Position numbers and translations under genes: made by a program. From assembly GCF_003697165.2 (NCBI RefSeq), contig NZ_CP033092.2, forward strand, positions 930,001 through 994,000: a stretch of DNA of 64,000 nt, read 5' to 3'. Source of the stretch: Escherichia coli DSM 30083 = JCM 1649 = ATCC 11775. Lineage in GTDB: Bacteria; Pseudomonadota; Gammaproteobacteria; Enterobacterales; Enterobacteriaceae. Numbering within the stretch: the stretch's first letter is position 1; each line of letters starts with the position of its first letter. The notes under the pieces are model-generated. The model searched no databases, was not told where the DNA came from, and saw nothing but the letters and a program-made list of their open reading frames with translations. Shown piece by piece: positions 54,655 to 64,000 of the stretch.

Positions 54655-54908
54655 TATCTGAACGTATCATCTACAAATTAAACAAAATGGAGGGCAATTT
54701 ACCATAAACCAGGTTAAGTATGGGAGATTAACGCCTTATCTACCTCTCTATTGGTGGGTTAGTGGTTGCAAACCTTACGTGCCAGTTATGTCTCTGACTA
54801 CTACTCAGGCGTATTTCCTTTGTGATAATAGTCACTTTTTTTAAACAATTAAGATAACTGTAATTAACAATCATTTACTATTGCACTGTTAATTGGTGCG
54901 AGGTTGTG

Positions 54909-56090
54909 ATGAAAGACGTTGTGATTGTCGGGGCGTTACGGACACCTATCGGCTGCTTTCGTGGTGCGTTAGCGGGTCATTCCGCCGTGGAACTTGGCAG
55001 CCTGGTCGTCAAAGCGTTAATAGAACGTACCGGGGTTCCTGCATATGCGGTGGATGAAGTGATTCTTGGTCAGGTGTTGACTGCAGGGGCAGGGCAGAAT
55101 CCGGCAAGACAATCGGCTATTAAAGGTGGTCTTCCTAATAGCGTTTCTGCAATCACTATTAATGACGTTTGTGGTTCCGGGCTTAAAGCACTGCATCTGG
55201 CTACTCAGGCGATACAGTGTGGCGAGGCTGATATTGTCATCGCCGGTGGCCAGGAAAACATGAGCCGCGCACCACATGTTCTGACTGATAGCCGCACCGG
55301 CGCACAGCTTGGCAATAGCCAGTTGGTTGATAGTCTTGTGCATGATGGGTTGTGGGATGCCTTCAATGATTATCATATTGGTGTCACCGCCGAAAATCTG
55401 GCTCGCGAATATGGCATCAGCCGTCAGTTGCAGGATGCTTACGCACTTAGCTCGCAACAAAAAGCGCGAGCGGCGATTGACGCCGGACGATTTAAAGATG
55501 AGATCGTCCCGGTAATAACCCAAAGTAACGGTCAGACGTTGGTTGTTGATACCGATGAACAGCCACGCACTGACACCAGCGCAGAAGGCTTAGCCCGTTT
55601 AAATCCTTCATTTGATAGTCTCGGTTCTGTGACAGCGGGTAATGCATCATCCATAAACGATGGGGCAGCTGCAGTAATGATGATGAGCGAAGCCAAAGCA
55701 CGAGCGTTGAATTTACCCGTGCTGGCCCGCATCCGCGCATTTGCCAGCGTTGGTGTGGATCCGGCATTGATGGGAATTGCTCCGGTGTATGCGACCCGCC
55801 GTTGCCTGGAGCGTGTTGGCTGGCAGTTGGCTGATGTCGATCTTATCGAGGCTAATGAAGCGTTTGCTGCACAGGCGCTTTCGGTTGGCAAGATGCTTGA
55901 ATGGGATGAGCGTCGGGTCAATGTTAATGGTGGTGCGATCGCACTCGGTCACCCGATAGGCGCTTCCGGTTGCCGAATCCTGGTTTCTCTTGTTCATGAA
56001 ATGGTGAAACGTAATGCCCGCAAAGGACTGGCAACGCTTTGTATCGGCGGAGGCCAGGGTGTGGCATTGACCATTGAACGTGACGAGTAG
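54909..56090 (+). CDS. yqeF: Acetyl-CoA acetyltransferase (thiolase) YqeF
   Basis: 393-residue thiolase. The acyl-accepting cysteine is Cys88 (INDVCGSGLKAL), the catalytic His is in ALGHPIGASG, and the second Cys is in LCIGGGQG near the C-terminus. Likely joins or splits acetyl-CoA/acetoacetyl-CoA; its physiological role in E. coli is not settled, since atoB is the main gene for short-chain work. The ATG at 54909 follows GCGAGGTTGTG. Stands alone. Confidence 0.93.
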   Translation: MKDVVIVGALRTPIGCFRGALAGHSAVELGSLVVKALIERTGVPAYAVDEVILGQVLTAGAGQNPARQSAIKGGLPNSVSAITINDVCGSGLKALHLATQAIQCGEADIVIAGGQENMSRAPHVLTDSRTGAQLGNSQLVDSLVHDGLWDAFNDYHIGVTAENLAREYGISRQLQDAYALSSQQKARAAIDAGRFKDEIVPVITQSNGQTLVVDTDEQPRTDTSAEGLARLNPSFDSLGSVTAGNASSINDGAAAVMMMSEAKARALNLPVLARIRAFASVGVDPALMGIAPVYATRRCLERVGWQLADVDLIEANEAFAAQALSVGKMLEWDERRVNVNGGAIALGHPIGASGCRILVSLVHEMVKRNARKGLATLCIGGGQGVALTIERDE

Positions 56091-56247
56091 CTCTGCATTT
56101 CCTCCTTACCGATAAATATCTGCCGTCATTAATCTGTTGAATAATGATGGCTGGTGAGTCGACATACCTTTTCAGGGCTCCCTGATTTTTCCATTCTCAT
56201 GACATATTCGTGATCGACACTGCACTTTTTTTAATCCTTAACTTGAA

Positions 56248-56333
56248 AATGAAACATTGTTTTATTTTTAATTGAAAACCCTATCCCATGGGCATATCAT
56301 CCCCTCATAGAGAAAACGAAACAGTGTTTCATT
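56248..56333 (+). promoter_or_regulatory. Two KdgR-type operators upstream of kduI
   Basis: AATGAAACATTGTTTTATT (near 56248-56266) and AACGAAACAGTGTTTCATT (56315-56333) both fit the known KdgR box (GAAAC-N3-GTTTC core; the second copy is perfect at 56318-56330). They lie 44-130 bp before kduI, where repression by KdgR, relieved by 2-keto-3-deoxygluconate, is expected. Confidence 0.8.
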
Positions 56334-56376
56334 GTTGTTTTCTATTTTCACGCTTCACTGATTATCGGAGGTTGAT

Positions 56377-57213
56377 GTGGACGTAAGACAGAGCATCCAC
56401 AGTGCGCACGCAAAAACGCTGGATACCCAGGGGCTGCGCAATGAATTTTTGGTTGAAAAGGTATTTGTCGCCGATGAGTACACCATGGTTTACAGCCACA
56501 TTGACCGTATTATTGTTGGCGGCATTATGCCGGTAACTAAAACGGTTTCCGTTGGCGGGGAAGTTGGTAAACAACTCGGCGTAAGCTATTTCCTTGAACG
56601 TCGCGAGTTAGGTGTTATCAATATTGGCGGTGCCGGTACGATTACTGTCGATGGTCAATGCTATGAAATCGGTCACCGCGACGCCCTGTATGTTGGTAAA
56701 GGTGCAAAAGAAGTTGTCTTTGCCAGTATTGATACCGCCACTCCGGCGAAGTTTTATTACAATTGCGCACCCGCGCATACGACGTATCCCACCAAAAAAG
56801 TCACACCGGACGAAGTATCTCCAGTCACGTTAGGCGATAACCTCACCAGTAACCGTCGCACGATTAACAAATATTTTGTCCCGGATGTGCTGGAAACCTG
56901 CCAATTGAGTATGGGGCTGACGGAGCTGGCTCCAGGTAACTTGTGGAACACCATGCCGTGTCACACCCACGAGCGCCGGATGGAAGTTTATTTCTATTTC
57001 AATATGGATGATGACGCCTGCGTTTTCCACATGATGGGGCAACCGCAAGAAACGCGTCACATTGTGATGCATAACGAGCAGGCGGTGATCTCCCCGAGCT
57101 GGTCGATCCATTCCGGCGTCGGAACCAAAGCTTATACCTTTATCTGGGGCATGGTCGGTGAAAACCAGGTTTTTGATGATATGGACCATGTGGCCGTTAA
57201 AGATTTGCGCTAG
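56377..57213 (+). CDS. kduI: 5-dehydro-4-deoxy-D-glucuronate isomerase KduI
   Basis: Zinc isomerase of hexuronate/pectin-fragment breakdown: converts 5-keto-4-deoxyuronate to 3-deoxy-D-glycero-2,5-hexodiulosonate. It is 278 residues; the cupin metal site is [12 protein letters not shown] (~residues 195-206) with a later His (SWSIHSG). The start is GTG at 56377 after ATCGGAGGTTGAT. KdgR boxes upstream; kduD follows after 29 bp. Confidence 0.95.
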
Positions 57214-57242
57214 TTGTGGGCATAAACGAATAAGGTATTGTT

Positions 57243-58004
57243 ATGATTTTAAGTGCATTTTCTCTCGAAGGTAAAGTTGCGGTCGTCACTGGTTGTGATA
57301 CTGGGCTGGGCCAGGGGATGGCGTTGGGGCTGGCGCAAGCGGGCTGTGACATTGTTGGCATTAACATCGTTGAACCGACTGAAACCATCAAGCAGGTCAC
57401 GGCGCTGGGGCGTCGTTTTTTAAGCCTGACCGCCGATCTGCGAAAGATTGATGGCATTCCAGCACTGCTGGATCGCGCGGTAGCTGAGTTTGGTCATATT
57501 GATATCCTGGTGAATAACGCCGGATTGATTCGCCGCGAAGACGCTCTCGAATTCAGCGAAAAAGACTGGGACGATGTCATGAACCTGAATATCAAGAGCG
57601 TATTCTTCATGTCTCAGGCAGCGGCGAAACACTTTATCGCGCAAGGCAATGGCGGCAAGATTATCAATATCGCGTCAATGCTCTCCTTCCAGGGCGGGAT
57701 CCGTGTGCCTTCTTATACCGCATCAAAAAGCGGCGTGATGGGCGTGACGCGATTGATGGCGAATGAATGGGCTAAACACAACATTAATGTTAATGCGATA
57801 GCTCCGGGTTACATGGCGACCAACAATACTCAACAACTGCGGGCAGATGAACAACGTAGCGCGGAAATTCTCGACCGCATTCCAGCTGGTCGTTGGGGAC
57901 TGCCGAGTGACCTGATGGGGCCGGTAGTGTTTCTTGCCTCCAGCGCTTCAGATTATGTAAATGGTTATACCATTGCTGTGGATGGCGGTTGGCTGGCGCG
58001 TTAA
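57243..58004 (+). CDS. kduD: 2-deoxy-D-gluconate 3-dehydrogenase KduD
   Basis: Short-chain dehydrogenase of 253 residues that reduces 2,5-diketo-3-deoxygluconate to 2-keto-3-deoxygluconate with NADH. Cofactor motif VTGCDTGLGQGMA (~residues 14-26), NNAG (~90), and catalytic Ser, Tyr, Lys in IASMLS and PSYTASKSG (~residues 142-163). Second gene of kduID; terminator at 58026. Confidence 0.95.
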   Translation: MILSAFSLEGKVAVVTGCDTGLGQGMALGLAQAGCDIVGINIVEPTETIKQVTALGRRFLSLTADLRKIDGIPALLDRAVAEFGHIDILVNNAGLIRREDALEFSEKDWDDVMNLNIKSVFFMSQAAAKHFIAQGNGGKIINIASMLSFQGGIRVPSYTASKSGVMGVTRLMANEWAKHNINVNAIAPGYMATNNTQQLRADEQRSAEILDRIPAGRWGLPSDLMGPVVFLASSASDYVNGYTIAVDGGWLAR

Positions 58005-58025
58005 TTCATTCCTCTTACTTTTATG

Positions 58026-58050
58026 ACCCTGCCGCATGGCAGGGTTTTTT
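58026..58050 (+). terminator. Terminator of kduID
   Basis: ACCCTGCC-GCAT-GGCAGGGT plus TTTTT: an 8-bp perfect stem with a tetraloop, 21 bp after the kduD stop. Confidence 0.93.
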
Positions 58051-58219
58051 ATACCTGTAGATCATCATAATCCATATCATGGTTATGAAATAATCCATAT
58101 CAATTATCAATTAATGAACTTTATGAATTTTATCTGCTTTAAAATTAGGTAGTTAATAATAATCTCAATAATTCAACTTAATTTGAAAATTGGAATATCC
58201 ATCACATAACGACATGTCG

Positions 58220-58283
58220 TAGCAATTTAATCCATATTTATGCTATTTCCGACCTGACACCTGTGTGAATTGTTCACGTATTT
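58220..58283 (+). promoter_or_regulatory. AraC-activated promoter of araE
   Basis: TAGCAATTTAATCCATA (58220-58236) closely matches the araI1 half-site of araBAD, and TGCTATTTCCGACCTGA (58241-58257), 21 bp further on, resembles araI2, ending in the same ACCTGA. As in araBAD, the -35 (CTGACA, 58254-58259) overlaps I2 and a weak -10 (GTATTT, 58278-58283) follows after 18 bp. The rest of the 314-bp kduD-araE gap is AT-rich with no gene. Confidence 0.8.
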
Positions 58284-58318
58284 TTTCACTATGTCTTACT
58301 CTCTGCTGGCAGGAAAAA

Positions 58319-59737
58319 ATGGTTACTATCAATACGGAATCTGCTTTAACGCCACGTCCTCTGCGGGATACGCGGCGTATGAATATGTTTGTTTCGGTAG
58401 CTGCTGCGGTCGCAGGATTGTTATTTGGTCTTGATATCGGCGTAATCGCCGGAGCGTTGCCGTTCATTACCGATCACTTTGTGCTGACCAGCCGTTTGCA
58501 GGAATGGGTGGTCAGTAGCATGATGCTCGGCGCAGCAATTGGTGCGCTGTTTAATGGGTGGCTGTCGTTCCGCCTGGGGCGTAAATACAGCCTGATGGCG
58601 GGGGCCATCCTGTTTGTACTCGGTTCGATAGGGTCCGCTTTTGCGACCAGCGTAGAGATGTTAATCGCCGCTCGTGTGGTGTTGGGCATTGCTGTTGGGA
58701 TCGCGTCTTACACCGCTCCTCTATATCTTTCTGAAATGGCAAGTGAAAACGTTCGCGGTAAGATGATCAGCATGTACCAGTTGATGGTCACACTCGGCAT
58801 CGTGCTGGCGTTTTTATCCGATACAGCGTTCAGTTATAGCGGTAACTGGCGCGCAATGTTGGGGGTTCTTGCTTTACCAGCAGTCCTGCTGATTATTCTG
58901 GTGGTCTTCCTGCCAAATAGCCCGCGCTGGCTGGCGGAAAAGGGGCGTCATATTGAGGCGGAAGAAGTGTTGCGTATGCTGCGCGATACGTCGGAAAAAG
59001 CGCGAGAAGAACTCAACGAAATTCGTGAAAGCCTGAAGTTAAAACAGGGCGGTTGGGCACTGTTTAAGATCAACCGTAACGTCCGTCGTGCTGTATTTCT
59101 CGGTATGTTGTTGCAGGCGATGCAGCAGTTTACCGGTATGAACATCATCATGTACTACGCGCCACGTATCTTCAAAATGGCGGGCTTTACGACCACAGAA
59201 CAACAGATGATTGCGACTCTGGTCGTGGGGCTGACCTTTATGTTCGCTACCTTCATTGCGGTCTTTACGGTAGATAAAGCAGGGCGTAAGCCGGCTCTGA
59301 AAATTGGTTTCAGCGTGATGGCGTTAGGCACTCTGGTGCTGGGTTACTGCCTGATGCAGTTTGATAACGGTACGGCTTCCAGTGGCTTGTCCTGGCTCTC
59401 TGTTGGCATGACGATGATGTGTATTGCCGGTTATGCGATGAGCGCCGCGCCAGTGGTGTGGATCTTGTGCTCTGAAATTCAGCCGCTGAAATGCCGCGAT
59501 TTTGGCATCACCTGCTCAACGACGACAAACTGGGTGTCGAATATGATTATCGGCGCGACCTTCCTGACACTGCTTGATAGCATTGGCGCTGCCGGTACGT
59601 TCTGGCTCTACACTGCGCTGAACATTGCGTTTGTGGGCATCACTTTCTGGCTCATTCCGGAAACCAAAAATGTCACGCTGGAACATATCGAGCGCAAACT
59701 GATGGCAGGCGAAAAGTTGAGAAATATCGGCGTCTGA
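58319..59737 (+). CDS. araE: Arabinose:proton symporter AraE
   Basis: 472-residue MFS sugar porter with 12 predicted membrane helices; low-affinity, high-capacity arabinose uptake. Sugar-porter motifs: [17 protein letters not shown] in helix 1, RLGRK after helix 2, [12 protein letters not shown] after helix 6 and [12 protein letters not shown] at the C-terminus. The ATG at 58319 follows GGCAGGAAAAA; an 18-codon extension upstream would run into the promoter and is rejected. AraC sites upstream. Confidence 0.95.
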
Positions 59738-59743
59738 TTTCAC

Positions 59744-59776
59744 GGGCCGGATGTGCTGTACATCCGGCCCTTTTTT
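59744..59776 (+). terminator. Terminator of araE
   Basis: GGGCCGGATG / CATCCGGCCC, a 10-bp perfect stem with a 7-nt loop and TTTTTT, 6 bp after the araE stop. Confidence 0.95.
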
Positions 59777-59865
59777 CGTTAATAGAGATTGGGCACCTGG
59801 CCGTTGAGGCGTTTGTCTCGTTCCTTATTCAGCCTTGTTGCGGTAACACACATCAGGAGAGAGGA

Positions 59866-60558
59866 ATGAAAACAATTGGTTTGCTGGGAGGAATGAGCTG
59901 GGAATCCACTATTCCTTACTATCGTCTGATAAATGAAGGCATTAAACAGCGGCTTGGTGGGCTTCACTCTGCGCAAGTGCTGCTACATAGCGTCGATTTT
60001 CATGAAATAGAAGAGTGCCAGCGTCGCGGTGAGTGGGACAAAACCGGGGATATTCTGGCTGAGGCGGCGCTTGGCTTACAGCGGGCGGGCGCAGAAGGTA
60101 TTGTGTTATGCACCAATACGATGCATAAAGTGGCGGATGCCATTGAGTCTCGTTGCTCTCTGCCTTTCTTACACATAGCGGATGCCACTGGACGTGCAAT
60201 TACCGGGGCAGGAATGACTCGTGTGGCGCTGCTGGGTACACGTTACACCATGGAACAGGATTTTTATCGCGGGCGGCTGACGGAACAATTTTCCATCAAC
60301 TGTCTTATTCCTGAAGCGGATGAACGGGCGAAAATTAATCAGATTATTTTTGAAGAACTGTGTCTGGGGCAATTTACCGAAGCGTCACGCGCTTATTATG
60401 CGCAAGTGATTGCTCGCCTTGCAGAACAGGGCGCACAGGGCGTCATTTTTGGCTGCACAGAAATTGGTTTACTGGTGCCAGAAGAGCGCAGTGTTCTGCC
60501 TGTGTTTGATACCGCGGCGATCCATGCCGAGGATGCTGTCGCTTTTATGCTGTCGTAG
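59866..60558 (+). CDS. ygeA: Amino acid racemase YgeA (Asp/Glu racemase family)
   Basis: 230-residue PLP-independent racemase. Family enzymes use two cysteines; the second is present (Cys197, FGCTEIG), but the first motif reads CTNTMH, placing Thr83 where CNTxH enzymes have Cys (Cys82 is one residue earlier). E. coli YgeA is reported to racemise several amino acids, such as homoserine, weakly. N-terminal [11 protein letters not shown] is the family opening. Convergent with lysR, whose stop lies 14 bp inside the ygeA 3' end. Confidence 0.92.
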
Positions 60559-61480
60559 CTGACGACAAAATAGCGTCAAGAGAAGTGACCAGTTTCGGTA
60601 ATCCCGCTTGTAAATGCTCACTAAACGCCTGCACCAGCGCTGATGACGGGCGGTGCAGGGGGCGGATCAGGCTGACGGTGAATGGAACCGCAATGCTGAA
60701 CCGCCGCACCACTAAACCGCTTGCCGCATAATCCAGTGCGGTGAGCGGGTTAACCACCGAAACGCCTACCCCCGCCCGTACCATTGCGCAGACTGACGCG
60801 GCGCTGTGGGTTTCTACGATCATGCGTCGTTTAACCTGATTCTCAGTAAACAATTGATCCAGCAACTGGCGATAGCTGTCAGTACGGGAAAGGCTGATGT
60901 AGTTCTCACTGTGAAAATCATCCGGCGTTAATACCTTTTTTACCGCCAGCGGATGGCCCGGAGGTAACACACACACTTCATCTAAAGAGAGTAATTCGGT
61001 ACGTTCTGTTCCCGCAGGCGTATGGAGCGTTTCAGTGAGTCCTAAATCATGACGCTGGGCCGAGAGCCACTCTTCAAGTAGCGGTGATTCCTGGGGCACG
61101 ATATTTAAGCTGACATCGGGATAACGTGCCAGAAAGGGTTGCAGGAGCTGCGGTAAAAAAGATTGCGAAAAGACCGGCAGGCAGGCAATAGACAGTTCTC
61201 CCTGGCGAAACTCGCGCAGACTTTCTGCGGCACTGACAATGCGATCCAGTCCGTACCAGGATCGTTGCACTTCTTCAAACAGACGCAGTCCTTGCACGGT
61301 AGGATGTAATCGTCCACGTATGCGCTCAAACAATTTCAGCCCGATCACCTTCTCAAAGCGCGCCAGTTCGCGGCTGACGGTTGGCTGTGAGGTGTGTAGC
61401 AGGTGTGCCGCCTCAGTCAGGCTTCCGGCGGTCATTACCGCATGAAAAATTTCAATATGACGTAAGTTAACTGCGGCCAT
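60545..61480 (-). CDS. lysR: LysR, activator of lysA
   Basis: 311-residue founder of the LysR-type regulators. N-terminal winged helix-turn-helix ([38 protein letters not shown]) at residues ~6-44 in full, effector domain ~90-300. Activates the divergent lysA gene when lysine is low and diaminopimelate is present, and represses itself. Start ATG at 61480, 121 bp from lysA. Confidence 0.94.
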
Positions 61481-61601
61481 TAGCGCTCTCTCGCAATCCG
61501 GTAATCCATATCATTTTTGCATAGACTCGACATAAATCGATATTTTTTATTCTTTTTATGATGTGGCGTAATCATAAAAAAGCACTTATCTGGAGTTTGT
61601 T

Positions 61602-62864
61602 ATGCCACATTCACTGTTCAGCACTGATACCGATCTCACCGCCGAAAATCTGCTGCGTTTGCCCGCAGAATTTGGCTGCCCGGTGTGGGTCTACGATGCG
61701 CAAATTATTCGTCGGCAGATTGCAGCGCTGAAACAGTTTGATGTGGTGCGCTTTGCACAGAAAGCCTGTTCCAATATTCATATTTTGCGCTTAATGCGTG
61801 AGCAGGGCGTAAAAGTGGATTCCGTCTCGTTAGGCGAAATAGAGCGTGCACTGGCGGCGGGTTACAATCCGCAAACGCACCCCGATGATATTGTTTTTAC
61901 GGCAGATGTTATCGATCAGGCGACGCTTGAACGCGTCAGTGAATTGCAAATTCCGGTGAATGCGGGTTCTGTTGATATGCTCGACCAACTGGGTCAGGTT
62001 TCGCCAGGGCATCGGGTATGGCTGCGTGTTAATCCGGGGTTTGGTCACGGGCATAGCCAAAAAACCAATACCGGTGGCGAAAACAGCAAGCACGGTATCT
62101 GGTACACCGATCTGCCCGCCGCACTGGACGTGATACAACGTCATCATCTACAGCTGGTCGGCATTCACATGCACATTGGTTCTGGCGTCGATTATGCCCA
62201 TCTGGAACAGGTATGTGGTGCTATGGTGCGTCAGGTCCTCGAATTCGGTCAGGATTTACAGGCTATTTCTGCGGGCGGTGGGCTTTCTATTCCTTATCAA
62301 CAGGGTGAAGAGGCGGTTGATACCGAACATTATTATGGTCTGTGGAATGCCGCGCGTGAGCAAATCGCCCGCCATTTGGGCCATCCTGTGAAACTGGAAA
62401 TTGAACCGGGTCGCTTTCTGGTAGCGCAGGCTGGCGTATTAATTACTCAAGTGCGGAGCGTCAAACAAATGGGTAGCCGCCACTTTGTGCTGGTTGATGC
62501 CGGGTTCAACGATCTGATGCGCCCGGCAATGTACGGTAGTTACCACCATATCAGTGCCCTGGCAGCTGATGGTCGTTCTCTGGAACACGCACCAACGGTG
62601 GAAACCGTCGTCGCCGGGCCGTTATGTGAATCGGGCGATGTCTTTACCCAGCAGGAAGGGGGAAATGTTGAAACCCGCGCCTTGCCGGAAGTGAAGGCGT
62701 GTGATTATCTGGTACTGCATGATACAGGGGCATATGGCGCATCAATGTCATCCAACTACAACAGCCGTCCGCTGTTACCAGAAGTTCTGTTTGATAATGG
62801 TCAGGCGCGGTTGATTCGCCGTCGCCAGACCATTGAAGAATTACTGGCGCTGGAATTGCTTTAA
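61602..62864 (+). CDS. lysA: Diaminopimelate decarboxylase
   Basis: PLP enzyme (alanine-racemase fold) that makes L-lysine from meso-diaminopimelate, the last step of lysine synthesis. It is 420 residues. PLP lysine is Lys54 (VRFAQKACSN); the dimer-interface catalytic Cys lies in GPLCESGDVF (~residue 342). The ATG at 61602 follows ATCTGGAGTTTGTT. No lysine riboswitch precedes it; the 121-bp gap fits LysR control. Convergent with galR, 6 bp apart. Confidence 0.96.
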   Translation: MPHSLFSTDTDLTAENLLRLPAEFGCPVWVYDAQIIRRQIAALKQFDVVRFAQKACSNIHILRLMREQGVKVDSVSLGEIERALAAGYNPQTHPDDIVFTADVIDQATLERVSELQIPVNAGSVDMLDQLGQVSPGHRVWLRVNPGFGHGHSQKTNTGGENSKHGIWYTDLPAALDVIQRHHLQLVGIHMHIGSGVDYAHLEQVCGAMVRQVLEFGQDLQAISAGGGLSIPYQQGEEAVDTEHYYGLWNAAREQIARHLGHPVKLEIEPGRFLVAQAGVLITQVRSVKQMGSRHFVLVDAGFNDLMRPAMYGSYHHISALAADGRSLEHAPTVETVVAGPLCESGDVFTQQEGGNVETRALPEVKACDYLVLHDTGAYGASMSSNYNSRPLLPEVLFDNGQARLIRRRQTIEELLALELL

Positions 62865-62870
62865 CTGCGG

Positions 62871-63902
62871 TTAGTCGCTGGTTGCATGATGACTTGCCTC
62901 CAGCGACGGAGTTGACACTGAATGGCGACGTACCAGCGTCGGACTAAAGACATTAGTGATTTCCGGGAGAGGGCGATTATCCGCCAGCGCCAAAGCCAGT
63001 TCGGCAGCCTGCGTCGCCATCGTCACGATTGGGTAACGCACGGTGGTCAGGCGCGGACGCACATAGCGTGACACCAGCACATCATCAAAGCCAATTAACG
63101 AAATCTCACCCGGTACATCAATACCATTATCATTGAGCACGCCCATCGCGCCCGCCGCCATTGAATCGTTATAACAGGCTACCGCAGTGAAATTTCTGCC
63201 TCGTCCCAAAAGCTCGGTCATTGCCTGTTCGCCGCCGCTTTCGTCTGGTTCGCCAAATGTCACCAGCCGGTCATTGGCCGGAATACCACTTTCAGCAAGG
63301 GCATCGTAATACCCTTGCAGACGATCTTCGGCGTCAGAAATAGAGTGGTTAGAGCACAGATAACCAATGCGGGTATGACCTTGCTGAATTAAATGACGCG
63401 TTGCCAGCCAGGCACCGTAACGATCGTCCAGAGCAATACAACGGTTTTCAAAGCCAGGCAGGATACGGTTGATCAGCACCATACCGGGCATTTGTTTCAT
63501 TAATGAGGCTAAATCGGCATCCGGGATCATTTTGGCATGGACAACCAGCGCAGCACAGCGATGGCGGATCAGTTGCTCAATGGCCTGACGCTCTTTTTGT
63601 TCGTTGTGGTAACCGTTGCCAATCAATAAAAAATTACCAGTGTGATAAGCCACCTGTTCGACCGCTTTCACCATTGCGCCGAAAAACGGATCGGAAACAT
63701 CACCAACGACCAGACCGATCGTTTCAGTGGTCTGCTGCGCCAGAGCACGGGCGTTGGCGTTCGGGTGATAGCTAAGAGACTCCATTGCACTATGCACAGC
63801 AAGCCGGGAAGCTTCGCTGGCTTTGGGTGAATTATTAATGACGCGGGAAACGGTGGCGACTGAAACGCCTGCCAGTCGGGCTACATCCTTTATGGTCGCC
63901 AT
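62871..63902 (-). CDS. galR: Galactose repressor GalR
   Basis: 343-residue LacI/GalR-family repressor of the gal regulon; D-galactose is the inducer. N-terminal helix-turn-helix and hinge ATIKDVARLAGVSVATVSRVI (residues 2-22 region), followed by a periplasmic-binding-protein-like sugar domain (~60-330). Start ATG at 63902. A GalR-type operator lies just upstream. Confidence 0.95.
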   Translation of the reverse strand: MATIKDVARLAGVSVATVSRVINNSPKASEASRLAVHSAMESLSYHPNANARALAQQTTETIGLVVGDVSDPFFGAMVKAVEQVAYHTGNFLLIGNGYHNEQKERQAIEQLIRHRCAALVVHAKMIPDADLASLMKQMPGMVLINRILPGFENRCIALDDRYGAWLATRHLIQQGHTRIGYLCSNHSISDAEDRLQGYYDALAESGIPANDRLVTFGEPDESGGEQAMTELLGRGRNFTAVACYNDSMAAGAMGVLNDNGIDVPGEISLIGFDDVLVSRYVRPRLTTVRYPIVTMATQAAELALALADNRPLPEITNVFSPTLVRRHSVSTPSLEASHHATSD

Positions 63903-63916
63903 GAAAATACCTTAGT

Positions 63917-63932
63917 GGGTAAACGCTTACAT
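63917..63932 (-). promoter_or_regulatory. GalR/GalS-type operator upstream of galR
   Basis: GGGTAAACGCTTACAT agrees with the GTGNAANC-GNTTNCAC gal operator at all but two fixed positions and has the central GTAA-ACGC-TTAC near-palindrome. It sits 15 bp before the galR start codon, suggesting autoregulation. Confidence 0.55.
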
Positions 63933-64000
63933 TCTTTCAGTGTTACGGAAAACGCCCGTTGGTTCAAGGGGCGGCGTGTTTTCATTGTGGGAATGTGAGC

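Noticed and set aside
58263..58278. CRP site in TGTGAATTGTTCACG upstream of araE
   Set aside because: The two arms are 5 bp apart instead of 6, and it overlaps the spacer of the araE promoter, where CRP would block rather than activate.
61481..61601. Lysine riboswitch before lysA
   Set aside because: The gap is only 121 bp, shared with divergent lysR, too short for the lysine aptamer plus promoters; LysR control explains it.

Overview
This window is a chromosomal segment of an Escherichia coli-type enterobacterium. Almost every gene matches, in order, length and motifs, the K-12 interval from ubiH to galR (read in the opposite direction to the K-12 map), judged from memory of the K-12 gene set. 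It is not K-12 itself. Release factor 2 carries Ala at position 246 where K-12 has Thr, and the ETT2 type III secretion remnant that K-12 carries between yqeG and the glyU tRNA is absent. No phage, insertion sequence, CRISPR array or clear pseudogene is seen.

Layout. 1-7.2 kb: ubiquinone hydroxylases (ubiH partial, ubiI) and the glycine cleavage operon gcvTHP with its GcvA-type upstream region. 7.3-12.4 kb: bglA, yqfB, trhA, ygfZ, sdhE-cptA and fldB. 12.5-18.6 kb: xerD-dsbC-recJ and prfB-lysS, with the programmed +1 frameshift of RF2. 18.7-52 kb: idi, then a long purine / molybdenum-hydroxylase region. This holds uacT with the tiny gene yqfG, uacF-ygfS, xanQ-guaD-ghxQ, ygfK-ssnA-ygfM-xdhD, mocA, yqeC-yqeB, ygeW-dpaL-ygeY-hyuA-yqeA, the regulator ygeV, and xdhABC. 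52.2-54.7 kb: actS (ygeR), tRNA-Gly(CCC), a 316-bp junction where ETT2 would lie, and yqeG. 54.9-64 kb: yqeF, kduID, araE, ygeA, lysR/lysA and galR.

How the genes fit together. The 19-52 kb block reads as one anaerobic purine-salvage and purine-fermentation system. NCS2 permeases (UacT, XanQ, GhxQ) import urate, xanthine, guanine and hypoxanthine. GuaD deaminates guanine. Two molybdenum hydroxylases (XdhABC and YgfM/XdhD) and iron-sulfur flavoproteins (UacF, YgfK) do the redox chemistry. Amidohydrolases (SsnA, HyuA), an M20 hydrolase (YgeY), a carbamoyltransferase (YgeW), diaminopropionate ammonia-lyase (DpaL) and a carbamate kinase (YqeA) would take opened-ring products to pyruvate, ammonia and ATP. 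MocA, YqeB and YqeC are cofactor-maturation proteins. Recent literature ties this cluster to anaerobic uric acid breakdown by gut bacteria; the individual steps are only partly assigned.

The most interesting points from the sequence are these. Sigma-54-type promoters (GG-N10-GC) stand before xdhA and ygfK, with weaker candidates before uacT and ygeW, matching the sigma-54 activator gene ygeV in the same cluster. XdhD keeps two ferredoxin-like domains in which all eight cluster-binding cysteines are gone. XdhA probably starts 13 codons earlier than usually annotated. YgeA has Thr in place of the first catalytic Cys of racemases. The ETT2 locus is missing.
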